Source: Aerococcus tenax
GTDB lineage: Bacteria; Bacillota; Bacilli; Lactobacillales; Aerococcaceae
Assembly (NCBI RefSeq): GCF_003286645.3
Contig: NZ_CP127382.2
Coordinates: forward strand, 1,426,001-1,490,000
Length of the DNA: 64,000 bases
Direction: 5' to 3'
Below, piece after piece: positions 37,260 through 46,368 of this stretch; position 1 is the stretch's first letter; each line of letters begins with the position of its first letter. The translations under genes were made by a program, and so were the position numbers. The notes below the pieces were generated by a model, which saw only the letters and a list, made by a program, of their open reading frames with translations, ran no database searches and was not told where the DNA came from.

Positions 37260-38150
37260 TTATTTTTCCGCTTTTAAGCGGGGAATGATTTCTTGCTTTA
37301 AATAATCATTGAGGCCTTGGCTGGTTTCTTCGTGGTGTAAGGCATACTGGATGCTAGCCTCGATAAGTCCCAAGGGTTCTCCCACTTCATACCATTGGCC
37401 ATGGAAGTGGGTGGATAAGACTGGATGGTCCTTAGCCAGTAAATTTAAAGCATCGGTGAGTTCAATTTCACCAGATTGCGGGTTAACGCCAACCGCTTCA
37501 ATCGCTGAAAAAATATCAGGCGTTAAAACATAACGACCGCAGATGGCCATGGCGGGGTCATAATCGGGTTCTGTGGGTTTCTCCACTAGACCACTTATAT
37601 CATAGACATCTCCCGACCGCGCACTGGCTTCATCAACAATCCCATAATGCTTAGCTTCCTGGTTGGAGACTGCTTGGGTTAAGATTGCTGTTGCTTGGTA
37701 ACGGTCAGCAATTTCCATGACCTGCTTAGAAGCGGGCTTATCAGAAACCATAATATTGTCCCCCAGGGTTAACAGAAAAGGTTCATCTCCCACAAAGGAC
37801 TTGGCTTGTAGGATGGCGTCGCCAAGCCCTTTAGGATAGTGTTGGCGTTTGAACTGGATATTATGTAAGGTGCTGGATTGGACCATTTCCAATAAGTCTT
37901 CCTTACCCTTTTCAGTAAGGTTTTGCTCTAATTCGTAATTAGAGTCGAAATGGTCTTCGATAGAGCGCTTGTTGCGCCCAGTAACAATGAGAATTTCCTC
38001 AATTCCACTGGCCAGCACTTCTTCAACAATAAATTGGATGACTGGCTTATCCATCAAAGGAAGCATTTCTTTAGCAGTGGCTTTAGTAATGGGAAGAAAA
38101 CGTGTCCCCAAACCTGCTGCCGGGATTACTGCCTTCTTAATGGTCATCAT
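37260..38150 (-). CDS. galU: UTP--glucose-1-phosphate uridylyltransferase
   Basis: Makes UDP-glucose for glycolipid, wall polysaccharide and teichoic acid synthesis. The nucleotide-binding loop AAGLGTRFLPITKATAKEM (9-27) and PVIQFIVEEVLASGIEEI, TLGDNIM and the sugar-binding LVEKPTEPD segment are intact. Length about 296 residues. I chose the ATG at 38150 with AAGGAG 7 bases upstream. It overlaps the last 14 bases of murC, so the two are probably coupled. Confidence 0.95.
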   Translation of the reverse strand: MMTIKKAVIPAAGLGTRFLPITKATAKEMLPLMDKPVIQFIVEEVLASGIEEILIVTGRNKRSIEDHFDSNYELEQNLTEKGKEDLLEMVQSSTLHNIQFKRQHYPKGLGDAILQAKSFVGDEPFLLTLGDNIMVSDKPASKQVMEIADRYQATAILTQAVSNQEAKHYGIVDEASARSGDVYDISGLVEKPTEPDYDPAMAICGRYVLTPDIFSAIEAVGVNPQSGEIELTDALNLLAKDHPVLSTHFHGQWYEVGEPLGLIEASIQYALHHEETSQGLNDYLKQEIIPRLKAEK

Positions 38151-39495
38151 CTGACAACTCCTTATCTGTGTGCCCATTTTCTAACAAGGCGGCTTCATAG
38201 GCCTTGGCATATTTAGGAACATCACCAGCCCCCATAAAGAGAATAACCGCATCTTTATAGGCGAGTAATGAGGTCATATCGCCCAGATCAAGAGCCGCAT
38301 GCGGCACCGTTAAGCGGTCCAAGACATCTTGGCTAGATACTTGGTGGTGATCGGTTTCCCGTGCTGAAGCAAAGATATCACAGACGTAAGCCGCATCGGA
38401 CTTATCTAGCGCCTCGGCAAATTGGTCCAGTAGAGCCAGGGTCCGCGAATAAGTATGGGGTTGGAAAACACTAATCACGGCTTTATCTGGATATTGTTGG
38501 CGGGCGGCATCAATGGTCGCTTTGATTTCTGAAGGATGGTGGGCATAGTCATCAACAATCACCATATCTTCAACAAAACGTTCATTAAAGCGACGTTTCA
38601 CGCCCTTAAAGCTGGTCAAGGCTTCTTGGACATCCTCTGGATCAAAACCTTCTAAATAACAGAAACCAATCACTGCCAGGCTATTCAAGATACTGTGTTG
38701 ACCAAAGGTATGAATGGAAAAGTTGCCATAATGCTTGCCTTGGACCCAGACATCAAAGTGTGAGCCCTTGGTGTTACGAACGATATCCTTGGCGACAATA
38801 TCAAAATCATCATTGTCAATGCCGTAATACCAAACGTCAACCTCATCCTTCAATTTTTGTAAGTAAGGATCGTCTCCATAGGCAATCACTTTATTCTTAA
38901 CTTGGTGGGCAAATTTTCGGTTAGCAGCAAAGACTTCTTCAATATTATGGTAAAAATCGGGATGGTCGAAGTCGATATTGGTAAAGATGGCATAATCAGG
39001 TTCATAAGCTAAGAAATGTTCCCGGTATTCGTCGGCTTCTAAGACAAAGTATTCGCCGTCTTCCACCCCTTTACCGGTTCCGTCTCCAATCAGATAGGAG
39101 GTCGTTTTTAAGCTACCTAGAACATGGGCCATGAGACCGGTGGTTGAAGTTTTTCCGTGGGAACCGGTGATAGCAACACTCGTATATTTCTTAATGAGTT
39201 CACCTAGGAAATAATGGTAGCGGGTAACGGTCAGGCCTAATTCCTTGGCCCGGACAACTTCAGGGTGGTCATCCTTAAAGGCGTTCCCACAAATCACCGT
39301 CATGCCTTCATGGATATTATCAGGATCAAAAGGTAAAACGGTAATGCCCGCTTCCTTCAAGCCTTCCTCAGTAAAGAAATGATCAGTGACATCAGAACCC
39401 TGGACCTGGTAGCCAGCTCCTTTAAGAACGCGTGCGAGAGCACTCATGCCTGTGCCTTTGATTCCGGTAAAATGATAGGTCAATTCTTTATCCAT
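38137..39495 (-). CDS. murC: UDP-N-acetylmuramate--L-alanine ligase
   Basis: Adds the first amino acid to UDP-MurNAc in the cytoplasm. The 452 residues show the N-terminal FTGIKGTGMSALARVLKGAGYQVQGSD, the P-loop ITGSHGKTSTTGLMA (about 109-123) and the middle-domain IFTNIDFDHPDFY, and C-terminal VDDYAHHPSEI and FQPHTYSRT. All catalytic motifs look intact. The ATG follows 3 bases after the stop of the unknown basic protein gene, and the end overlaps galU. Confidence 0.97.
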   Translation of the reverse strand: MDKELTYHFTGIKGTGMSALARVLKGAGYQVQGSDVTDHFFTEEGLKEAGITVLPFDPDNIHEGMTVICGNAFKDDHPEVVRAKELGLTVTRYHYFLGELIKKYTSVAITGSHGKTSTTGLMAHVLGSLKTTSYLIGDGTGKGVEDGEYFVLEADEYREHFLAYEPDYAIFTNIDFDHPDFYHNIEEVFAANRKFAHQVKNKVIAYGDDPYLQKLKDEVDVWYYGIDNDDFDIVAKDIVRNTKGSHFDVWVQGKHYGNFSIHTFGQHSILNSLAVIGFCYLEGFDPEDVQEALTSFKGVKRRFNERFVEDMVIVDDYAHHPSEIKATIDAARQQYPDKAVISVFQPHTYSRTLALLDQFAEALDKSDAAYVCDIFASARETDHHQVSSQDVLDRLTVPHAALDLGDMTSLLAYKDAVILFMGAGDVPKYAKAYEAALLENGHTDKELSDDDH

Positions 39496-39498
39496 GTC

Positions 39499-40215
39499 TT
39501 ATTTGTCTCCGTTTCCATCTTGATGCTTTTTGAAAGGGGGTTGGTCCTTTTCTAGGCCATCATCTTGTCCTAGAAAAGAATTCCCTTTGAGGGGCCTTTC
39601 CTCAGCCATAATTGACTGCAACCCCCGGTTTAAATGCTTCTTAGGTCTTGCTTTGCTTTTGTTCGAGTTAGGCTGATTTGTAGAAGCCAAATCGCGTTTT
39701 TGGCTAGTCCTTGGCGACGCCGTTTCCTTACTTGGGCTTTGAGAAGGCAGTTCTGCTTTTGTCCCTTTGTCTTGAGCAGGGGTGCTGGACTGGGTATTCA
39801 ACCAGGTTGAGGGCAACTCAGTCGGTTTAAAGGGCTTTTTACTCTGGTACATTTGAAATTCTTTAATTTCACGCCGTAAGCGGGCCTGCTTTTCTCTTTT
39901 ATCCTCACGAATGGAGTTTTGCTTGTAGTGGTAGGGACTATTTTGCCGCTGGTCATTAATTTCTTTGCGACGCCGCATAGCCTCTGAACGATCAGGACGA
40001 ACAGAGGCTCGGTTAGCTTGATAAGGTGAGCTATTAATTACCATCTGATCATCGTCAATATGGAAGCTGACCGGGGCTTCTTTGCCTAAGCGCTGGTCAT
40101 TATTTTCCTGGTAATTGCTATAGTCACGGCTTAGATAGTTAGGGAAATCAAGGACAGAGTGCTTAGGCTTAATCCGCTGCGTATTCTCTTTACGATAAAA
40201 AGGGACAAAGGCCAT
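39499..40215 (-). CDS. Basic, low-complexity protein of unknown function between ytpR and murC
   Basis: A 238-residue, strongly charged protein rich in Lys, Arg, Gln and Ser, with no membrane segment and no enzymatic motif. The N-terminus (MAFVPFYRKENTQRIKPKHS) looks conserved in character. The rest is probably disordered, with basic stretches at REDKREKQARLRREIKE (about 105-121) and KSKARPKKHLNRG. In Bacillus this place between ytpR and murC holds the DNA translocase gene sftA. Here the motor domain is absent. The GAGAGG ribosome site is good. I do not recognise the family. Confidence 0.7.
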   Translation of the reverse strand: MAFVPFYRKENTQRIKPKHSVLDFPNYLSRDYSNYQENNDQRLGKEAPVSFHIDDDQMVINSSPYQANRASVRPDRSEAMRRRKEINDQRQNSPYHYKQNSIREDKREKQARLRREIKEFQMYQSKKPFKPTELPSTWLNTQSSTPAQDKGTKAELPSQSPSKETASPRTSQKRDLASTNQPNSNKSKARPKKHLNRGLQSIMAEERPLKGNSFLGQDDGLEKDQPPFKKHQDGNGDK

Positions 40216-40269
40216 ATCCTCTCATTCCTTTCTTGATAAAATATTTCAGTGAACCTGTCAATGACTCCT

Positions 40270-40896
40270 TTAATTCAATTGCTCTTTGATTGACTCAAAA
40301 GCAGTCCCTGGCGTCAATTCATCGTCAAGCACTAAGATGCCTTGACGTTCATGGTCAGGATCTAGGCCTAATTCATAGGCGGAACAAATCATGCCATTAC
40401 TTTTCACCCCGCGCAATTCTCCCGGCCAGATAATCTGTCCATTGGGCATGACTGCCCCACTCAGGGCAACGATTACGGTCTGCCCTTGGTCAATATTACT
40501 TGCCCCACAAACAATTTGTTGGACGCCTGCCGGGCCCACTTGGGTTTGGGTAACATGCAGGTGGTCAGAATTTTCATGATCGACACACTCCAGTACCTTT
40601 CCTACCACAATCCGGGGTTCGTTTGAGATTTTGATGGTTTCAAAACCTTGTTCATAGAATAATTGGTTAATTTGCTCAATTTGAGCGTCTTCTAAGAGAA
40701 CGTGTCCTGTCCCCTTTATTTCCATATAGGTCGAAATATTATTGATATTATAACCAATGGTTTCTTTATTTTCCTTGTTATAAATACGTGTCACATCGGA
40801 CAACGTTTCAGTTTCTATTAGTTCACGAGGAAGATCTGCTGACGTCAGCATCAACACATCGCCTACTCCTCGAGGATTGTAGAAACTAAGCCACAT
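40270..40896 (-). CDS. ytpR: YtpR family tRNA-binding-domain protein
   Basis: A 208-residue protein with a C-terminal EMAP/tRNA-binding OB domain (about 95-200), like the N-terminus of PheT: VVGKVLECVDHENSDHLHV, IVCGASNIDQGQTVIVA and GELRGVKSNGMICSAYELG. The N-terminal 90 residues have the YtpR-specific MWLSFYNPRGVGDVL. The ATG at 40896 has AAAGGAG upstream and matches the conserved start. An ATG at 40944 lies before that site. The molecular role is unknown. It precedes the basic protein, murC and galU. Confidence 0.92.
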   Translation of the reverse strand: MWLSFYNPRGVGDVLMLTSADLPRELIETETLSDVTRIYNKENKETIGYNINNISTYMEIKGTGHVLLEDAQIEQINQLFYEQGFETIKISNEPRIVVGKVLECVDHENSDHLHVTQTQVGPAGVQQIVCGASNIDQGQTVIVALSGAVMPNGQIIWPGELRGVKSNGMICSAYELGLDPDHERQGILVLDDELTPGTAFESIKEQLN

Positions 40897-41123
40897 AATT
40901 AACTTCTCCTTTATATTGCTTGCCCGATTTATATCATTGAGCAAGTCATTAAATCTTTACAAAGTATCGTGTAAATTATAAACTGAAACCGTTAAAAAGG
41001 CAATTCAAGCCTAATTCCAAAATATATATCTCTCCCTAGACTCCTGCAAGAAAAGCTTATGCGTGTTATAATTAAAAGAAATATTGTGCTTCATCCAATA
41101 AACAAAGGAGATTGACATTCACT

Positions 41124-41510
41124 ATGGTAAAAAAAGCCCTAATTAATCAGTTGAAACATAGCGTTTTTCCAAATGATCAAAAGCAAAACTATGCCCTGGC
41201 CGGCAGCCTCTTTGCCTGCGGTTTAGTCATTGGGGGTGTTGCTGCGGCTTTGATTTATGACCAAGTCCAAGCCCATAAGACTAAAGATGGCATGGAAGTT
41301 TTAGAAGCCGTTAAGGACCACTTTAAAAAAGACGGCGACATCGAAGGCTCTTGGATTGAACTCCAACCGGCCCATGTTAACCGTTTTGACCAAGAACAAA
41401 AGCTCTACTACGGCGGTATCTCCCGCTTAGAAAATAATAAGGTCGTTCAATATGAATTCTATGCCGACGCAATCACAGGCAATATTGTTGATATTTTTGC
41501 TATTGACTAA
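41124..41510 (+). CDS. Small membrane-anchored protein with a PepSY-like C-terminus
   Basis: About 128 residues. One transmembrane segment (about 23-45, ALAGSLFACGLVIGGVAAALIY) follows a basic N-terminus. The rest (about 95-125) reads YYGGISRLENNKVVQYEFYADAITGNIVDI, a pattern like PepSY peptidase-inhibitor domains, suggesting an outward-facing domain. The ATG at 41124 has AAAGGAG at 13 bases, a little far. A TTG at 41112 sits too near that site. Divergent from ytpR. Function unknown. Confidence 0.7.
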   Translation: MVKKALINQLKHSVFPNDQKQNYALAGSLFACGLVIGGVAAALIYDQVQAHKTKDGMEVLEAVKDHFKKDGDIEGSWIELQPAHVNRFDQEQKLYYGGISRLENNKVVQYEFYADAITGNIVDIFAID

Positions 41511-41523
41511 TTCATCATGCTTA

Positions 41524-41578
41524 AGAAAAACCAAGCCGGAAGTGCTCAAAGTGAAGAGACTACCCGCTTGGTTTTTCT
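41524..41578. terminator. Bidirectional terminator
   Basis: AGAAAAACCAAGC pairs perfectly (13 bp) with GCTTGGTTTTTCT around a long loop, between the anchored-protein gene and trmB. Confidence 0.85.
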
Positions 41579-41601
41579 TTTTATCAATAGGATTTGTTTC
41601 T

Positions 41602-42249
41602 CTATCCCTCAACTCTAAAATGAGCAATTAAGCGGTAAATACGCTGCCCTTTTTGAGAGAACTTGGCCTCATACTCGGTCATGATATTATCTGTTACCCC
41701 ACTATTGTGGAGGTCCAAAGATACATCATCTAAGACCATTCCGTAATGGGAGAGCGAGGTTAAGGAGTACTCAAAAAGTCCTTGGTTATCTGTCTTGAAA
41801 ATCAAGCGTCCGTCTGGCTTTAAGATATGCTGGTATTGTTTGAGAAAGTTCTCATGGGTCAAGCGGCGTTTAGCATGGCGTTTTTTGGGCCAAGGATCGG
41901 AAAAGTTTAAGTAAATTTCACTAACTTCATTTTGAGCAAACATGTCGCTGACATGGTTACCATCTCCGCGAATGAAACGCAGGTTGCTTAATTCGGTTTC
42001 CATGGCTTTTTGTAAGGCCATGACTAGAACATCAGAAATCATTTCGATGCCGATAAAATTAATCTCAGGATAGGTCTTAGCCATTTCAATCAGAAATTGT
42101 CCCTTTCCGGTACCCACTTCCACATGGATAGGATGGTCATTGGCAAATATCTCATGCCAGTGGCCTTTTTTATCGTAAGGGTCAGTAATCACCCATTCAG
42201 GGTGTTGGGCGATTAGATCTTTTGCCCAGGGTTTGTGACGTACACGCAT
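41602..42249 (-). CDS. trmB: tRNA (guanosine(46)-N7)-methyltransferase
   Basis: SAM-dependent enzyme that makes m7G46 in tRNA variable loops. In 215 residues: SAM-binding VEVGTGKGQFLIEMAK (43-58), FIGIEM, RGDGNHV, the catalytic LNFSDPWPKKRHAKRRLTH (about 113-131) and the C-terminal TEYEAKFSQKGQRIYRL. All are typical and intact. AAGGAGG precedes the ATG. Lies downstream of the YtmP-like kinase gene, as in Bacillus, but a hairpin separates them. Confidence 0.97.
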   Translation of the reverse strand: MRVRHKPWAKDLIAQHPEWVITDPYDKKGHWHEIFANDHPIHVEVGTGKGQFLIEMAKTYPEINFIGIEMISDVLVMALQKAMETELSNLRFIRGDGNHVSDMFAQNEVSEIYLNFSDPWPKKRHAKRRLTHENFLKQYQHILKPDGRLIFKTDNQGLFEYSLTSLSHYGMVLDDVSLDLHNSGVTDNIMTEYEAKFSQKGQRIYRLIAHFRVEG

Positions 42250-42281
42250 AGTCTTCCTCCTTAGTGGTGTTTCCTAACTTA

Positions 42282-42316
42282 GAAAAAGGTTGTGACCCTT
42301 GCCACAACCTTTTTTA
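42282..42316 (-). terminator. Terminator between the YtmP-like gene and trmB
   Basis: AAAAAGGTTGTG pairs with CACAACCTTTTTT. It has A-runs and T-runs in both directions and lies 38 bases past the kinase stop codon. Confidence 0.8.
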
Positions 42317-42353
42317 ATTGACAAATGTTTTTAAACCAATGCTGATCATTTTC

Positions 42354-43187
42354 CTAGTCAATAGACCAGGAAGTGATGGGATTTTCTTGGTTACTGCTTT
42401 TAAAATAACGGCTTTCATAGATATGTCTGAGCAATAAAATACTTTCATTAATATGATAGATGCGTTTTTTCTGATAGTCTGCCTTAATTAAAAAGAGCAA
42501 GTTCATTAATGAATACCATTCAATTCGTAAATAGGTTTCTTCACTAACATGTAAGTTATACAGATCAAACCAGTGGTCCCAATCTTCCAAGGGAATGTAT
42601 TGGACTAAGAGCTGGGTAATGTCAAAAATGGGGTCAGCAATGCAGACCTTCTCCCAGTCTACCAAGTATAAGCGGTGGTCTTCTGACAAAATAAAATTAC
42701 GACGGTTGAGGTCGCTATGGCAGACAGTGCGCCGGGCGTTTTGCACAAAAGACAAGGTGTCATAAAGGTAATCCTTCACACTATTAATATAGGTTAGGGA
42801 GTCCAAATCCACACTAAGATTATTTTCAAATTCGTGTAAGAAATCTTCTGGTTTATAGGTTTTTCCACCAATCTTCACCAGCATATTATAGAGATTGTCG
42901 GAGTGATGGTAGCGTGACATCAACTTGGTCACGATGCCTTGCTGGATTTCTTGGGCCGACAGGGTGTGTCCATAAAGCCATTCTTGGGCTGAGTAGACAT
43001 CACCGCTAGCAGTTCTTTTGGTCCAGATCAAGCGGGGGGTAATCCCCTCCATGGACAAGGCAGCTAAAAAAGGAGAAGAATTTCGCTTCAGAAATATCCG
43101 CTCTTGATTATGTGTTCCCATAAAAGCTTGGCCAGTATCGCCACCTATTGGGTGCAAGGTCCATTCTTTATCGAATTGGAACTCCAT
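42354..43187 (-). CDS. Phosphotransferase family protein (YtmP-like, aminoglycoside-phosphotransferase fold)
   Basis: A 277-residue protein-kinase-like fold. The catalytic loop CHSDLNRRNFIL (about 156-167) has the HxDxxxxN pattern and LVDWEKVCIADPIFDITQLL has the metal-binding DWE. The related family contains choline/ethanolamine kinases and antibiotic kinases. The chromosomal position beside trmB and ecsB suggests a housekeeping role rather than resistance. The true substrate is unknown. GGGAGGAG lies before the ATG. Confidence 0.88.
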   Translation of the reverse strand: MEFQFDKEWTLHPIGGDTGQAFMGTHNQERIFLKRNSSPFLAALSMEGITPRLIWTKRTASGDVYSAQEWLYGHTLSAQEIQQGIVTKLMSRYHHSDNLYNMLVKIGGKTYKPEDFLHEFENNLSVDLDSLTYINSVKDYLYDTLSFVQNARRTVCHSDLNRRNFILSEDHRLYLVDWEKVCIADPIFDITQLLVQYIPLEDWDHWFDLYNLHVSEETYLRIEWYSLMNLLFLIKADYQKKRIYHINESILLLRHIYESRYFKSSNQENPITSWSID

Positions 43188-43264
43188 AACTTCTCCTCCC
43201 TTTCTCCCGATTATATTTAAACAGTATCTCTTATTTTAGTCAGAAATTAGAGGATCGTCAATAA

Positions 43265-44500
43265 TTATCTATGTAATTTTTCCAAGAGACGATTTTTTCC
43301 TCGTAAACGACGGGGTAAATAGACCTGGGTGAAAAGGATAATCACTAACCCCGCTAAAATCAAGAAAATCACACTGTCTTGCCAGGATTTGCTCATTAGG
43401 AAAGTCATCGTAAGCAAAGCCGTCTGCAAGCCTAGCGGCAGGTATAAAAAGCGACGAAAAGCAGGTAAAGCTTGCCCCTGGTCTAAGGGGTAGATTTTCA
43501 TTAAGGGGTGCTTATAATAGCGACGATAGAGCGGTAAAATTTGAAAATGACTGGCATAAAGCATTAAAAGGCCTAAACAGTAAGTCAGCAGGTGACCAGG
43601 TAAGAAATAAAGCAAGAGAGTCGCTAGAACAGTGAGCCTGAACCATAAATTAAAATAATCCTGACTCCGACAAAAGGCCCTTTGGTAGAGAAAATAATAG
43701 GGATTGTTCTTGCTGGTCATAAGCAGTGGATCTAAGTATTTCCGCCGTTTAACCGCCCTTTGACCCGTAGGAACATCAACAAACAGGCTCAAAACCTGGT
43801 TAACCCTTTCTTGGCGTTGACTTTCCTCAGCTACGATTTTTAACCAATCCCATTGCTTTTCACCCTGCCAGTTTTTACTGGTCAGATAATAGATGACGAT
43901 CATCACAAAAACAAAAGCCAGGGCCAAAAAGACTTTTCCACGCACGGCAAAATACAACTGACAAAAGCTATAAGCTGCAGTCAAAACCATCAAGAGCCTG
44001 CGTTTGCTGGAACTGTAAAAATGAAAATTCTCTAAAACTGACCGTAACTGGAGAGCCTTCAAGCCGAGCATTACCACAAAGATAGCAAGGACCTGGCCCG
44101 CTGACAAGCCTTGGTGAATCAGTAAGAAGGGATAAGATACCCCAACAAATAAGGCATAGATCCCCGTCGGCAGGAGTAAGCTATAGGCTAAGGCTTGGTT
44201 AAAGTAAGCTTTAAAGTTCCTTTCCCGAGCCAGCAAAAAGACCGTGTCCGCCTTTTGAATGAAGCTAGCTAAGTGGCCTATCCCCATCACTAAGGCTGTG
44301 GCAATGACTAGCCAGATCCATTGGTAAAGCGGGTTAAAAGTCGTTAAAGTCTTTAGCCACTGACTATATTGAAAGGCCAAGGCCGCTAAAATAAAGGCCA
44401 AAGCTAGGATAAAGTGGTCATTGAAAATATATTTAAAATAACGGAATATTCGTTTTTGCTGACTTTGACGGCGTTTGGGATAGAGCTCTTTAAAGGTCAT
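43265..44500 (-). CDS. ecsB: ABC transporter permease EcsB
   Basis: A 411-residue membrane protein with about 8-10 hydrophobic helices and the opening FKELYPKRRQSQQKRIFRYFKYIFNDHFILAL characteristic of EcsB. It is the membrane partner of EcsA. In Bacillus the pair influences protein secretion, regulated proteolysis and competence. The transported molecule is not known with certainty. The gene overlaps ecsA by 11 bases, so they are translationally coupled. Confidence 0.93.
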   Translation of the reverse strand: MTFKELYPKRRQSQQKRIFRYFKYIFNDHFILALAFILAALAFQYSQWLKTLTTFNPLYQWIWLVIATALVMGIGHLASFIQKADTVFLLARERNFKAYFNQALAYSLLLPTGIYALFVGVSYPFLLIHQGLSAGQVLAIFVVMLGLKALQLRSVLENFHFYSSSKRRLLMVLTAAYSFCQLYFAVRGKVFLALAFVFVMIVIYYLTSKNWQGEKQWDWLKIVAEESQRQERVNQVLSLFVDVPTGQRAVKRRKYLDPLLMTSKNNPYYFLYQRAFCRSQDYFNLWFRLTVLATLLLYFLPGHLLTYCLGLLMLYASHFQILPLYRRYYKHPLMKIYPLDQGQALPAFRRFLYLPLGLQTALLTMTFLMSKSWQDSVIFLILAGLVIILFTQVYLPRRLRGKNRLLEKLHR

Positions 44501-45230
44501 GGCTCTGCCCTCTTACTAAGTCAACATAGAGTTCATCCAAGCTGGCATCTGCCTTATTGAAGCGCTGACGGATCTCATGCAAGGTCCCTTGGGCCTTAAT
44601 TTGCCCTTCATGAAGGAAAATAAAGCGGTCACAGTAGTGTTCAGCGCTGGAGAGGATATGGGTTGACATTAAAATTGCTGCCCCCGCTTGGCGTTTCTTC
44701 AGTAATAATTGAGTAAAGTCATCAATTCCCAGTGGATCTAAGCCGACAAAGGGTTCATCAATAATGTACAACATGGTATCCACCAGCATGGCACAGACAA
44801 TCATGACCTTTTGCTTCATACCCTTAGAAAAATGGATAGGTAACCAGTCCAAACGTTCGGTTAAACGAAAACGTTCTAAGAGCGGCTCGGCATTAGCCAT
44901 GGCTTGGTCAGGGTCAATATGGTAGGCCAAGGCGATGACTTGGATATGCTCGCGCAGGGTGAGCTCTGGATAGAGGATCGGTTGTTCGGGAATATAGCTA
45001 AGGGCTTGGCGGTAGGCCTGGTTATCCTTAGCCAGTGAATGGCCATTCACCAATATCTCCCCCGCACTCGGCTTGAGCAGACCTAAAATATGCTTAATAG
45101 TGGTTGATTTGCCAGCCCCATTCAAGCCAATCAAGCCGACAATTTCACCAGCTTGAACGGAAAAATTTAAATCGTGGAGGACCGTATAATTACTATAACC
45201 CCCACTTAAATGTTCTACAGATAGTGTCAT
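44490..45230 (-). CDS. ecsA: ABC transporter ATP-binding protein EcsA
   Basis: A 246-residue ATPase. Walker A GLNGAGKSTT (37-46), Q-loop SYIPEQPILYPELTL, a signature region HFSKGMKQKVMIVCAM (SKGMK in place of LSGGQ, normal for this subfamily), Walker B MLYIIDEPFVGLDP and H-loop STHILSSAE. AAAGGAA lies upstream of the ATG. It is divergent from hit and shares that arrangement with Bacillus. Confidence 0.94.
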   Translation of the reverse strand: MTLSVEHLSGGYSNYTVLHDLNFSVQAGEIVGLIGLNGAGKSTTIKHILGLLKPSAGEILVNGHSLAKDNQAYRQALSYIPEQPILYPELTLREHIQVIALAYHIDPDQAMANAEPLLERFRLTERLDWLPIHFSKGMKQKVMIVCAMLVDTMLYIIDEPFVGLDPLGIDDFTQLLLKKRQAGAAILMSTHILSSAEHYCDRFIFLHEGQIKAQGTLHEIRQRFNKADASLDELYVDLVRGQSHDL

Positions 45231-45345
45231 CTTTCAATTCCTTTGCTATTGATAATCTAATCTTAAGACCTCATTTTACACCTAGTTTAGCAAATATCCA
45301 GAATTTTTTCGATCAGGGGCGGCCGAAAAAATCCCAGTAGAAAAA

Positions 45346-45374
45346 TTGTGACTTCCCTAGGCTTGTGATAAACT
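45346..45374 (+). promoter_or_regulatory. hit promoter
   Basis: TTGTGA and TAAACT with a 17-base spacer and a TG extension before the -10. It lies 40 bases before the hit ATG. Confidence 0.7.
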
Positions 45375-45414
45375 TAAGCTAAATGAATAAGTCAATTAGA
45401 GAGGACGATATATC

Positions 45415-45843
45415 ATGGAAGATTGCATTTTCTGTAAAATCGCAAACCGGGAAATCCCCACTAATCTAGTCTATGAAGACGAAGTAGTCACTGCTTTCTT
45501 AGATAATTCTCAAGTTACCAAGGGGCACACCCTACTCGTTCCTAAAAAACATCTGAAAGATATCTTTGACTACGATGTCAAGGATGCTGGAGCGATTTTT
45601 AGACGGATTCCTATTATTGTCGAAGCCATTAAGAAGGCCTTCCCAGACGTACAAGGAATTAACATCTTAAATAACAACGGTGAAATTGCCTATCAATCGG
45701 TCTTCCATTCTCACATTCACATCATTCCTCGCTACCAAAAAGAGGAAGGTTTTGCTGTCAAATTTACCAATAACGGTGACAATTATAGTGATGAAGAATT
45801 AGCCAAAATTGCTAAAACCATTAACGAAAATATTGAGGTGTAG
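45415..45843 (+). CDS. HIT family protein (nucleotidyl hydrolase/transferase)
   Basis: A 142-residue purine-nucleotide hydrolase of the Hint/HIT family. The CIFCKIANREIPT start and the catalytic histidine triad HSHIHIIPR (about 100-108) are intact. The substrate (adenosine phosphoramidates or dinucleoside phosphates) is inferred from the family. It heads a unit with the YtxH-like gene 3 bases downstream and lies divergent from ecsA, as in other Firmicutes. Confidence 0.95.
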   Translation: MEDCIFCKIANREIPTNLVYEDEVVTAFLDNSQVTKGHTLLVPKKHLKDIFDYDVKDAGAIFRRIPIIVEAIKKAFPDVQGINILNNNGEIAYQSVFHSHIHIIPRYQKEEGFAVKFTNNGDNYSDEELAKIAKTINENIEV

Positions 45844-45846
45844 TCG

Positions 45847-46233
45847 ATGTTAAAAGCATTTTTAAAAGGTTTGGGCTTGGGCGCCCTCCTTGCGGGTTCT
45901 TATGCCCTCTTGAAAACGCCCCATTCTGGCGAAACCAACCGCCGCATTCTAAAAGATTATAGTAAACGTTTATCAGGCGCAGCTACCGACCTTACGGGGT
46001 CCTTAGCTGAAACCCAAGTAGCCATTAGCGATTTGGCTAATCAAGGCATGCAAACCCTAGGCTCAGCCCGGGACGACATTCAACTAGCAATCCGTGACTT
46101 CCAACGCACCGCCGTCCCCCAAATGAATCGTATCCAAGAACAAGTCGCTCAATTACAGGCCGATGTGGATAATTCTGCCCTCTTAAATGGGGAAAAAGAT
46201 AGTGATGAAACGGCCGATAAAGAAGACGAATAA
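45847..46233 (+). CDS. YtxH-like small membrane-associated protein
   Basis: A 128-residue protein with a single N-terminal hydrophobic helix (about 5-22, FLKGLGLGALLAGSYALL), then a long predicted coiled coil (about 30-112) and an acidic tail. It resembles the YtxH and YhaH proteins that follow hit in Bacillus. No catalytic motif. The GAGGTG ribosome site overlaps the end of hit, so it is translated with it. Function unknown. Confidence 0.78.
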   Translation: MLKAFLKGLGLGALLAGSYALLKTPHSGETNRRILKDYSKRLSGAATDLTGSLAETQVAISDLANQGMQTLGSARDDIQLAIRDFQRTAVPQMNRIQEQVAQLQADVDNSALLNGEKDSDETADKEDE

Positions 46234-46248
46234 TCCGAAGATAGTAAG

Positions 46249-46293
46249 AGAAAAGAAGTTTAAGAATCTTTGAAGGTTCTTAGACTTCTTTTC
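46249..46293 (+). terminator. Terminator of the hit unit
   Basis: GAAAAGAAGTTTAAGAATC and GGTTCTTAGACTTCTTTTC pair over almost 19 bp with a 6-base loop. It ends in TTTTC. Confidence 0.8.
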
Positions 46294-46300
46294 GTTAGCA

Positions 46301-46329
46301 TTGAGTTAGAATAAGAGCTGTGCTATATT
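46301..46329 (+). promoter_or_regulatory. prsA promoter
   Basis: TTGAGT and TATATT separated by 17 bases, 40 bases before the prsA ATG. Confidence 0.75.
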
Positions 46330-46368
46330 TTTAGAGTATATTGAATGAAATGATTAGGAGTTTGATTT

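Noticed and set aside
42354..43187. Antibiotic resistance kinase
   Set aside because: The fold fits the aminoglycoside phosphotransferase superfamily, but the conserved chromosomal place beside trmB and ecs points to the housekeeping YtmP type.
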